The translations under genes were made by a program, and so were the position numbers. Shown in pieces: positions 53,978 to 61,604 of a DNA stretch of 64,000 nucleotides. The number at the start of each line of letters is the position of its first letter. Positions within the stretch are counted from its first letter, which is position 1. The DNA is taken from assembly GCA_944321295.1 (NCBI GenBank), contig CALUKU010000014.1, positions 1-64,000 on the forward strand, in the 5' to 3' direction. The DNA comes from an uncultured Prevotella sp. (lineage in GTDB: Bacteria; Bacteroidota; Bacteroidia; Bacteroidales; Bacteroidaceae). The notes under the pieces were generated by a model that saw only the letters and a list, made by a program, of their open reading frames with translations, was not told the DNA's origin and searched no databases.

Positions 53978-54829
53978 TTATTGATTGTTTCTTATTATGA
54001 TTTCGCAGTCGGCCGGAGCCTTGATGTTTTCGTCAAGCGTCACCGAACCGATAGCGTCGGCCACGATGCGTCCCGACGTCGGGTTCTTTATGTTCGTCAC
54101 GGCTCCGCGTATGTCGGCGTTGAGCGTCGAGTATTCGAAGGCGCGGTCGCACGAAGCGTCGAAGGTGCAGTTTTCAAGCACCAGGTCGTGAGCGTAGCAC
54201 AAGGGCTGCTCGCCGGAGATGTGGCAGTTGACGAGGCGCAGGTTCCTCGAGTGCCATCCGAGGTATTCGCCGTTAAGCTCAGAGTCATATATCGTGACGT
54301 TCTCCACTTCCCAGAAGGCGTCCTTCGTGGTGATCTTAGCGTTGTGTATTTCCACGTTCTTCACATACTGGAACACGTATTTGCTGTCGCTCTCGAGCCC
54401 GTCCACGCGGATGTCGCTGCTGAACATGAAGGGGTATGTGCCGCCGTGCAGCTTCAGGTTCTTCACGTTTATGCGCGCACAGCGCCAGAACACCTCGTCG
54501 GCGTCGTTCATCTCAACGTTCTCTATCTCGATGTCGTTCATCTCGCGGAACATCTTCGGGGCGTCTATCACGGTGTCAGTCATCTTCAGGTGGTCGCTGT
54601 ACCAGAGGGCCGAGCGGCCGCCCACGGCGAAATAACAGTTCTGTATGGTGAACCCGTGCACGTGCCAGAAGGGGTAGTTGCCCTCGAAGCGGCAGTTGGT
54701 TGCTACGATGTTGCTACATTCTTTTATTGCAGATTCGCCCTCACGTATGGTAACGTTGTCGATGTGCAGGTCGTGCGAGGCGAAGAGCGGACGCTCTCCG
54801 CCGAATTCGGTATTTGCTATAAGTTTCAT
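53978..54829 (-). CDS. DUF3737 beta-helix-like protein
   Basis: The protein starts at MKLIANTEFGGERPLFASHD (54829), giving 283 residues; a longer frame upstream starts inside the promoter region. Repeating strands such as IKECSNIVATNCRFEGNYP, VENVTIYDSELNGEYLGW and LRLVNCHISGEQP indicate a right-handed beta-helix, as in DUF3737 proteins. There is no signal peptide. The function is unknown. Confidence 0.88.
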   Translation of the reverse strand: MKLIANTEFGGERPLFASHDLHIDNVTIREGESAIKECSNIVATNCRFEGNYPFWHVHGFTIQNCYFAVGGRSALWYSDHLKMTDTVIDAPKMFREMNDIEIENVEMNDADEVFWRCARINVKNLKLHGGTYPFMFSSDIRVDGLESDSKYVFQYVKNVEIHNAKITTKDAFWEVENVTIYDSELNGEYLGWHSRNLRLVNCHISGEQPLCYAHDLVLENCTFDASCDRAFEYSTLNADIRGAVTNIKNPTSGRIVADAIGSVTLDENIKAPADCEIIIRNNQ

Positions 54830-54860
54830 GCTGCGTTGTCTTTTGTTTTGTTTCACGATG

Positions 54861-54868
54861 CAAAATTA
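54861..54868 (-). promoter_or_regulatory. Promoter -7 box for the DUF3737 gene
   Basis: TAATTTTGC on the minus strand, 32 bp before the ATG at 54829, supports that start. Confidence 0.55.
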
Positions 54869-54938
54869 CACAAAAACGGCGAAACTACATGTATCTAATT
54901 TACGGATAACACAACCAACCTTACGGCTGAATTAAAAA

Positions 54939-55032
54939 AGTGAAAAATGAAAAGTGAAAAGTGAAAAATCCAATAGCATATGACAAATAAAAAGGCATTG
55001 GATTTTTCACTTTTCTCTTTTCATTTTTCACT
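54939..55032. repeat. Foldback element, GTGAAAA-type arms (PafA-DUF3737 junction)
   Basis: Arms 54939-54974 and 54997-55032 are complementary except for about one base. The 22-nt loop begins AGCATATGACAAATAA and ends AAAGGC. ATGACAAATAA is identical to the first 11 bases of the four-helix-bundle gene at 42907. The right arm ends 3 bp before the PafA stop. Confidence 0.85.
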
Positions 55033-55034
55033 TA

Positions 55035-56537
55035 TTACTTGTTTATCACCGCGTTGCCGATGCATCCGTTAGGCATCTGCACGTGTATCAGGGCGCACAC
55101 GGTGGCGGCAATGTCGTTGATGGTGGTCTTGGCGTTCGTCGTACCCGGCTTTACGCCCCACCCCATCAGCAGGAACGGAATGTGAGAGTCGTAAGGGTTC
55201 CACACGCCGTGCGTCGTGCCGCGGCCTATCTCCTCAGAATCCACCTCATAGTTTGCGGGGTTGGGCACGAGCAGTATGTCGCCGCTGCGCTTGTGGTTGT
55301 AGCCGTTGATTATCCTCTCGCGCACGGGTGCCGGCACGGGAGCCTCGGCGGCGCGCTCGAAGTCGATTACGTAAGCCAGCCTGTCGTTGTCCTTCAGCCA
55401 GTCGATGGCGGCCTCCTTCACCTTGTCGTAGCCTCCGTCGAGAGCGTCTACGGCCTCACGGTTGAAGAACACCATGTAGCTGCTGATTTCGTTAACCAGC
55501 TTGCGATCAGTGCCGAAAGTCTTCTTCAGGTATGCGTCAAGCTCGCTTGCCGTCTTGCCGGCCAGGAAGCCTTCGGCCGGTATGCCGTGCTCGCGCAGCA
55601 TGAGGATGTTGTTGGCGGCACCGTGGTCGGCCGTGAGGAACACGAGATACTGCCCCTTGCCCACTTTCTGGTCAAGATAGGCGAACATGTCGGCCAGCTT
55701 CTTGTCGAGGTCGACGAAGATGTCGCGTATCTCGGGGCTGTGCGTGGCAAACTCGTGGCCTATCTTGTCGGTGCACGAGAAGCTCACCGTCAGCATGTCG
55801 GTCACGTCGTCCTGTCCCAGTCCCTCGCCTTCAATGGCGGCCTTGGCCATCTCGGCCGTTATGAGGTTGCCGTAAGCGGAATATGACACTTCGCGTTCGC
55901 TCTTGCCGCCGTACTTCTTGTTGAACGCCTTAACCCATCCCGGCAGCTCCTTCATGTAGTAAGTGCTGGTGATGAAGTTGCCCGTAGCGTTGTCAACCCA
56001 GTAGGCGCCGTCGGCCGAGTGGCCTGCGGGCAGTATGGAGGCGCGGTCTTTCAGCGACACGCCTATCACCTTGGCCTTGAAGTCGGTGGCTATCTTCAGC
56101 TCGTCGCCGATGGTGGTCGTGAGCATTTTGCGGGGCGACATGCGGCCTGCGTCGCTGTCAGTGCCCAGGCCGCTGACGGTCGTGTCGGTGCAGCAGTAGG
56201 TGATTTTGCCGTCAATGGCGAAGTTGTTGGCGGCAATGCCGTGTATCGACGGCACCGAGCCGGTGAATATCGACGCGTGGCCTGCGCCCGTAACCGTCGG
56301 CACGTAGTTGATCATCGTGTTCTCGCAGTTGTAGCCTTCGCGCATGAGCCGCTTGAAGCCGCCCTCGCCGTAAAGGTCGTAATAACGGTAGAGGTAGTCC
56401 CATCGCATCTGGTCTACAACTATTCCAACCACCAGTTTGGGCCTGTCCACGCCGGCGGCCGTGCCCCTCGAGCAGCCGAGGCTTATCATAACCACGGCGG
56501 CCAAGAGGACTTTTGCCATCAGTAAGTTTCTTTTCAT
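55035..56537 (-). CDS. PafA-type alkaline phosphatase family protein
   Basis: The 500-residue envelope phosphatase starts at MKRNLLMAKVLLAAVVM (56537) with a signal peptide whose lipobox-like LGC makes a lipoprotein possible. Metal and nucleophile motifs are LVVGIVVDQMRWDYL, PTVTGAGHAS (Thr nucleophile expected here) and LTADHGAANN, with late SHIPFLLMG. Related enzymes remove phosphate from many organic monoesters. A promoter box lies at 56565. Neighbouring loci are also phosphoesterases. Confidence 0.92.
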   Translation of the reverse strand: MKRNLLMAKVLLAAVVMISLGCSRGTAAGVDRPKLVVGIVVDQMRWDYLYRYYDLYGEGGFKRLMREGYNCENTMINYVPTVTGAGHASIFTGSVPSIHGIAANNFAIDGKITYCCTDTTVSGLGTDSDAGRMSPRKMLTTTIGDELKIATDFKAKVIGVSLKDRASILPAGHSADGAYWVDNATGNFITSTYYMKELPGWVKAFNKKYGGKSEREVSYSAYGNLITAEMAKAAIEGEGLGQDDVTDMLTVSFSCTDKIGHEFATHSPEIRDIFVDLDKKLADMFAYLDQKVGKGQYLVFLTADHGAANNILMLREHGIPAEGFLAGKTASELDAYLKKTFGTDRKLVNEISSYMVFFNREAVDALDGGYDKVKEAAIDWLKDNDRLAYVIDFERAAEAPVPAPVRERIINGYNHKRSGDILLVPNPANYEVDSEEIGRGTTHGVWNPYDSHIPFLLMGWGVKPGTTNAKTTINDIAATVCALIHVQMPNGCIGNAVINK

Positions 56538-56564
56538 GTTCTCGTTTTGTTGTAATTTGTGTTG

Positions 56565-56572
56565 CAAATATA
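56565..56572 (-). promoter_or_regulatory. Promoter -7 box for the PafA-like gene
   Basis: TATATTTGC on the minus strand, 28 bp before the ATG at 56537; it rules out the longer in-frame start at 56600. Confidence 0.6.
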
Positions 56573-56675
56573 CGTTTTTTCGGCGTAATAACGAAATCAT
56601 ATGCCCGCCCGCAGCAAATCTTCACAGAATATTAAAACCGCCGTCGGCCGAACGCCCTCTTGCGCATCTGTAACC

Positions 56676-56775
56676 CATTGATAATCAATAGGGTTATAAA
56701 AGGCCGCCTTTCGCCTTGCAAAAGGTAGCCTTTTACGGGCCGAAAGATTACCTTTTACGACGCGAAAGGCCAGCA
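56676..56775. repeat. AAAAGG hairpin cluster with palindromic GTAACCCATTGAT
   Basis: GTAACCCATTGATAATCAAT then AGGGTTAT is the most complete version of the palindrome. AAAAGG/CCTTTT motifs follow to 56775, directly before the palindromic element at 56778. Confidence 0.7.
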
Positions 56776-56777
56776 GT

Positions 56778-57125
56778 CGGGGTTCATCGGCAATTCGGTT
56801 GGATGCATTATGTCAGTATCATCTAAATATATCATCGTTATTTACAAGGGCACCCTCTTCCAAGTGAGGCCCTCGGTAATTGTCATCCCGTGCTTGACAC
56901 GTTGTCATCCTGAACTTGATTCTGGGCCAGTCGTATGCCGCAACGTTGCCAAAGGAGGGTGCTTTCATTCTGGATCCCGTGTCAAGCACGGGATGACAAT
57001 TACCGAGGGCCTCGCTTGAAATAGGATGTTCATTGCGGTTGCCATCAGAATGACATGAAATGAAATTCCGAACGAACGCAAGAGAATAAGCCATTATCAC
57101 CCAAACAAACTACTGATGAACCAAC
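56778..57125. repeat. Nested palindromic element, copy 3
   Basis: GTTCATCGGCAATTCGGTTG at the left and CTACTGATGAACC at the right are the outer inverted ends. Inside, CAAGTGAGG/CCTCGCTTG and GTCATCCCGTGCTTGACACG with its complement form the inner arms. The left arm is composite: it holds two versions of the GTCATCC half-palindrome in tandem. Loop and flanks match copy 1. No gene lies in 56573-57281. Confidence 0.65.
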
Positions 57126-57281
57126 CGTTAAGTATTGCAGGCTTATTCTTAATGCCTTGCGCTTTGCCTTCCGACAACGATAAAGGCTGCCGCAGTGCGA
57201 AATAATAGCACTACGGCAGCCTCTGTTCTTATGCCTGTCAGGCTTGTCGCGGAATGTTGCACGCAGGCCGCAGGCCGGACC

Positions 57282-59498
57282 TTACTCGCCGAGCCATCCG
57301 GCCATGCGGTCGGGATAGTTGGTTATGATGGCGTCTACGCCGGCCTCCTTCATACGGAGAGCCTCTTTCTCGCTGTCAACGGTGTAAGGAATGACGCGCA
57401 TGCCGTCGGCCTTGGCCCGGCTGACGAAGTCGGCGTCAATCATCGGGAAGTCGGGACTGATGGCGTAAGGCGTGAAGCCTAAGCGGCGCATGGCCTCGTC
57501 GTAGCCGCCGACTGACTTGTCTACGAGGTAAAGCAGGCGCACGTTGGGATACTTCTCGTGTACGTATTTCAGCGTGCGCACGTCGAAGCTCTGCAGCAGC
57601 AGGCGCGAACCGAGGCTGCGCGAAGCCAGCGTGCGGACGCAGCGGTCGGCAAACGTCTTATAGTCGGGCGACAGCGTGCCGTCTTTCTTGGGCGACGACT
57701 TTATCTCGATGGTGTAGTTGACGGGCGGCAGGTTGTGCCTGTGGCAGTAAGCCTCAACAGAGTCAATCAGCGCGGTGGCCGTAGGTATGTGGCACGCCAC
57801 GTTCTTGCGGCCGGGGAAGCGCTTGTCGGCCTTGTCGCCGATGGTAAGCTTCGCCAGTTCGGCATACGTGTTGGCGAAAATCGGATACTGCTCGCCGTAA
57901 CCCTTAAGGTAGGGGTCGTGAGAAACCACGGCTATGCTGTCCTTAGTCAGGTGCAGGTCGAACTCCAGGTCGCGCACGCCAATCTTAACGGCGTTGAGCA
58001 TGGCCTCGATGGTGTTTTCGGGATACAGGCCTGCGCCGCCGCGGTGGGCTATCACTTCAATGCCACGCTTGGTCACGGCCGAGTATTGCTCGCCGAAGCG
58101 GTTGGTCAGCACCACGCGTATCTCCTTATAGTCGCCTTCGGGGCGGCAGCGGAAGAGGTGCGGCGTTTCAGAGTCGCTCCTGCGCGTAGGGTAACGCGAG
58201 TCGTAGCCCTCGTCAACGTCGGTGAAGCGCTCCATGGCTCCCATCAGGCGGCCGTCCTGATACCACTCCACCTTGCACTTAGAGTCGTAGTCCCACACGT
58301 TGGCAACGACGTAATCCTTCTGCGAGGCGAACTCGCCGCGGGCGTACACCTTCAGCTGGTGGCTCATGGGATAACCCGTAGACTTGTAGTGCCAGCGCAG
58401 GTCGTCGCCGTTGACGTCGACGACGAGGTAGCCGTTGGGCGCTCCGCAGCGGTTGATCCATCCCGTCCACCATGCTCCGCAGGCTGCGCCGATGTTGTGC
58501 TGGTAAAGGTTTTCGCTGACCTCTACGTTCTGGTAGAAGTGCGTGTGGCCGCAGAACACGTGCACACGGTAGCCCTCCAAGGCCTTCTCCAGCTGGCGCG
58601 CGTTGCGTATGTTGCCGTCGCCGCCCTCCTTGTTCCATCCGGCGGCGTGCATGTTAAGTATGACGAGCGAGCCTTTGGGCACGTAGCTCAGGTCTTTCTC
58701 CAGCCATGCTATCTGTTGGTCGGTTATGTGTTCCTGATACTTTTTGCCGCCGGCGTAGTCGATGTTCTTCAGCGTAACGACGTGCGCCTTGCCTATGTTG
58801 AACGAATAGTCGGTAGGACCGAAGTGGCGGCCGTACTCCATCTCGCCGTACACGGGCGTGCCGAGGCGCATGTTATGCAGGTCTTGCCAGCGCTTGTCGA
58901 AGTCGTGGTTGCCGATGCACTGGAACATAGTCATGCCCGTGTTCTTCACCGATTCGATGTAGTCGGCATAGAGGGGCATGTTGTCGAAGACAAGGTCGCC
59001 GAGGGCTATGCCTATGACTTCGCGGCCGCGCTTGAGCGAGTCAACCGTCTGGCGGATGTCCCTCATGGCCTCTTCGCGCCAGCGGCGCATGTCGCCCTGC
59101 GTGCGCACCTGAGGGTCGGATATGGCTATGAAGTAGAAGTTGTCGCTCTTCTGCTTACGCTTTTCCAACACGAAGTCGCACGTGCCGCCCGCAACGGCCT
59201 TGCCCACGGGCGTGTAGAAGCCGGCAGCTATGCCGTCGCGGGCGGGCAGCTCGTAGCCGACCGGTGTGGATATGCTTATGAACTTGCTGACTACCGTGTC
59301 CGTGCGCAACGACCAGCGGCCGGCGGCGTCGGTTTGAACGAAGTTTACGCCGTCGTTAACCACTACGCCTTCAATGCCGCGGCCGGTGGCGTCTTTCACC
59401 ACGCCCGAAACGTTGAACACCGTTTCCTGTGCCACTCCGCTGCCCATGAACACCGTGCTCAGCAGCAGCGCGAACAACGCCTTGATTTTCATATTCAT
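57282..59498 (-). CDS. Secreted metallophosphoesterase-GDPD fusion
   Basis: The 738-residue protein has a signal peptide (ending GSGVAQE) and an N-terminal Ig-like domain (residues about 28-110, NVSGVVKDATGRGIEGVVV). A calcineurin-like phosphoesterase follows: ISDPQVRTQGD, LGDLVFDN, CIGNHDFD, FCGHTHFYQN. The C-terminal glycerophosphodiester phosphodiesterase has VIAHRGGAGLYPENT, EFDLHLTKDSIAVVSHD and ITNYPDRM. The order suggests stepwise release of phosphate from a diester. It is probably in the SusC/SusD operon. Confidence 0.93.
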   Translation of the reverse strand: MNMKIKALFALLLSTVFMGSGVAQETVFNVSGVVKDATGRGIEGVVVNDGVNFVQTDAAGRWSLRTDTVVSKFISISTPVGYELPARDGIAAGFYTPVGKAVAGGTCDFVLEKRKQKSDNFYFIAISDPQVRTQGDMRRWREEAMRDIRQTVDSLKRGREVIGIALGDLVFDNMPLYADYIESVKNTGMTMFQCIGNHDFDKRWQDLHNMRLGTPVYGEMEYGRHFGPTDYSFNIGKAHVVTLKNIDYAGGKKYQEHITDQQIAWLEKDLSYVPKGSLVILNMHAAGWNKEGGDGNIRNARQLEKALEGYRVHVFCGHTHFYQNVEVSENLYQHNIGAACGAWWTGWINRCGAPNGYLVVDVNGDDLRWHYKSTGYPMSHQLKVYARGEFASQKDYVVANVWDYDSKCKVEWYQDGRLMGAMERFTDVDEGYDSRYPTRRSDSETPHLFRCRPEGDYKEIRVVLTNRFGEQYSAVTKRGIEVIAHRGGAGLYPENTIEAMLNAVKIGVRDLEFDLHLTKDSIAVVSHDPYLKGYGEQYPIFANTYAELAKLTIGDKADKRFPGRKNVACHIPTATALIDSVEAYCHRHNLPPVNYTIEIKSSPKKDGTLSPDYKTFADRCVRTLASRSLGSRLLLQSFDVRTLKYVHEKYPNVRLLYLVDKSVGGYDEAMRRLGFTPYAISPDFPMIDADFVSRAKADGMRVIPYTVDSEKEALRMKEAGVDAIITNYPDRMAGWLGE

Positions 59499-59506
59499 GG
59501 CCTTTA

Positions 59507-60046
59507 TCAGTTAACCAGCTTTACTTTACCGAACAACTCGAGAACAGCCTCGCCGGTCTTGGCGTCCTTTGCGGCCTCCTCAAACTTCTTTGTGTCGCTC
59601 TCGAAACAGATTACGTTGGCGCAGTCGAGCACGTGCGACATCTTGCTAACGGCCTCGGCGCGCGACATCTGGTTCTTCTTCAGCGCCTTCTTTACGTACT
59701 TGTTGGCACGCTTGACGGCGTTGTAGACGGCCGGCTTTACAAACTCGTAGCCCGAGCTTGACAGGCCCACGCTGACCGAATACTCGTTAGTGTAGTTGGC
59801 GATGAAGGTGTTCCACTTCTCTGACACCTTGCCGCCGAGGTAATGTTCCTCCTCGAAGGCCGTCTTGGCCACGGGTATGTCGCCGTATGTATGGAATACG
59901 AATTCAGCCGCGGGCTTGCTGTCTGCCGCGTCGGCTCCTGATGCGTCTGTTGCCGTTACGGCCTTGTTGCTTACGTTCATCGCCATGTCCTGTGCGCCTG
60001 CAAATGCCGGAAAGCACAGCGCAAGGGCTAAAATCATCTTTTTCAT
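59507..60046 (-). CDS. Secreted protein of unknown function
   Basis: The 179-residue protein starts at MKKMILALALCFPAFAGAQ (60046), about 8 nt after an AAAGGA stretch; frames further upstream are less likely. After the signal peptide the residues are polar and lysine-rich (KRANKYVKKALKKNQMSRA), with two Cys (LDCANVICFES). I recognise no family. It stands between susD and the phosphoesterase fusion, so it may belong to the same uptake locus. Confidence 0.75.
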   Translation of the reverse strand: MKKMILALALCFPAFAGAQDMAMNVSNKAVTATDASGADAADSKPAAEFVFHTYGDIPVAKTAFEEEHYLGGKVSEKWNTFIANYTNEYSVSVGLSSSGYEFVKPAVYNAVKRANKYVKKALKKNQMSRAEAVSKMSHVLDCANVICFESDTKKFEEAAKDAKTGEAVLELFGKVKLVN

Positions 60047-60139
60047 CTTAAACATCCTTTCTTTTAACATTTGTAATTTCATTTTCAAATAAAACGGCAC
60101 GCGGCAGCGGGAAGCATGTTCCCGTTGCCCCGGCCTGTG

Positions 60140-61588
60140 TCATTTTTGCCATATAAGTTTTATGTAGAAGTCGTCGCCGCCCATCGATTCCTTGGCAGCG
60201 TCATAGTTGGCCTTGTTTGTGCGCTGAAGGATTGACGGATACTTGAAGCGTGTCAACATCTTCTTTGTCTTGTCAACACCAGGACCAACGGGTATCTCAG
60301 GATAGCCAGTGCGGTTGTGCTCGAACCACTGCTGGTAGTCGCAGAAGAACAGGGCGTAGAACTTCTGTTCCATAATGCGCTCCAAGGTGCCGTCGTAAGC
60401 CGTAGCGGGATTGTCGAAATAGCCTGCCGGCACCGTTGCGCCCCACTGCTCGATGGCTGCCGTCACGGCCTGCTCGTACAGGTCTTCGGCATTAGCAGAG
60501 ATAACGCCCCGCTGCGCCAGCTCGGCCTTTATGAAGAGAACCTCGGGGTAAGTCATGAGCTGCAGCTTCATGGGAGCCACGGCCAGATTGTCAGTGTTGG
60601 GGTAAGAGGCGCTTATGCTGGGCAGCACCTGATAGCCGCTCTGCAGGCCGTAGTAGCCCTCGACGCCGTCGTTTGTCGCGGTAGTGGCGAAAATCGGGAG
60701 GCGCGGGTCGTTCCATTCTTTCAGCGTGTTGACGAAAAACTCCGACAGAACCCTGTATGACGTGAAGTCAGAGGGACGTGCCAGGGGCGCTTCCTCGGGG
60801 GCAACGCCGCTTATGGAAACCATGGCCGACTCGTCGTTCGACTCGAACACGGGGTATTTGGCAGGGTTGTCGACCATCTCTTTCAGTTTGTTTGCGGCGT
60901 CAAGTCCAGGCACGTCGATTACGCGAAGCAACGCCCTCATGCGCAGAGAGTTAGCAAACTTCTTCCAGAGCATTATGCCTTCGGTGTCGGCGTCGGACGT
61001 GCAATAAAGCATGTCGCCCGAAGAGTTGAACTGCAAACCTTTCGACGTATCAAACAAGTTGTTGGCTTCGTCGAGCATGTTGATGATGTTCGTGTAGACG
61101 TCCTGCTGCTTGTCGAAGCGCGGCTGGTAAAGGCCTTCCTCGCCGCGGCACGCCTCCTCGAAGGGAATATCGCCGAAAGCGTCGGTCAGCAGTTCGAATA
61201 TCCAGCCCTGAAGCGTAAGCGACACGGCCTTGTAATTATTGTCCTCGGCCTCCTCGCCGTACTTGTACATGGCCTTGGCGTTTGTCAGGTAGTAATAATA
61301 GTTTGTCCATGTGCCGTCGCCCGAGGCGTCAGTGGCGTTATACCAGCCAATGCCCGACGTAGTACTTGTTGACACGCAGCTCTGCATGAGAGGGAATGTC
61401 CACGAGTCGTACCTGTTCCAGTTGTACGTTGCCATTCCATACATTATCGGTTTCATGAAGCTGCCGGCGTTGGCCTGGCTCATGTGCGTGGGGTCGGTAT
61501 TAAGCTCGTCGAACGACTCGTGGCACGAAGTGAACAGCAGGACGGGAGCCGCAAGGGCGAGCATCGTATTTTTTATAAGCTTTTTCAT
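60140..61588 (-). CDS. SusD/RagB-like nutrient-binding lipoprotein
   Basis: The 482-residue surface lipoprotein starts at MKKLIKNTMLALAAPV, with lipobox FTSC (Cys near residue 22). CHESFDELNTDPTHMSQANAG, LQGWIFELLTDAFGDIPFEEA, NSLRMRALLRV and the C-terminal ILQRTNKANYDAA mark the SusD-like-2 class, which partners TonB-linked SusC pores. It lies 16 bp downstream of the susC-like gene. Ligand unknown; the neighbouring phosphoesterase points to a phosphodiester rather than a glycan. Confidence 0.93.
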   Translation of the reverse strand: MKKLIKNTMLALAAPVLLFTSCHESFDELNTDPTHMSQANAGSFMKPIMYGMATYNWNRYDSWTFPLMQSCVSTSTTSGIGWYNATDASGDGTWTNYYYYLTNAKAMYKYGEEAEDNNYKAVSLTLQGWIFELLTDAFGDIPFEEACRGEEGLYQPRFDKQQDVYTNIINMLDEANNLFDTSKGLQFNSSGDMLYCTSDADTEGIMLWKKFANSLRMRALLRVIDVPGLDAANKLKEMVDNPAKYPVFESNDESAMVSISGVAPEEAPLARPSDFTSYRVLSEFFVNTLKEWNDPRLPIFATTATNDGVEGYYGLQSGYQVLPSISASYPNTDNLAVAPMKLQLMTYPEVLFIKAELAQRGVISANAEDLYEQAVTAAIEQWGATVPAGYFDNPATAYDGTLERIMEQKFYALFFCDYQQWFEHNRTGYPEIPVGPGVDKTKKMLTRFKYPSILQRTNKANYDAAKESMGGDDFYIKLIWQK

Positions 61589-61604
61589 CTTCTGTCTGGT
61601 TTTG

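Noticed and set aside
57558-59726. 722-codon open frame on the plus strand
   Set aside because: It lies antisense to the well-supported phosphoesterase-GDPD gene; long antisense frames are common with this codon use and the translation has no family resemblance.
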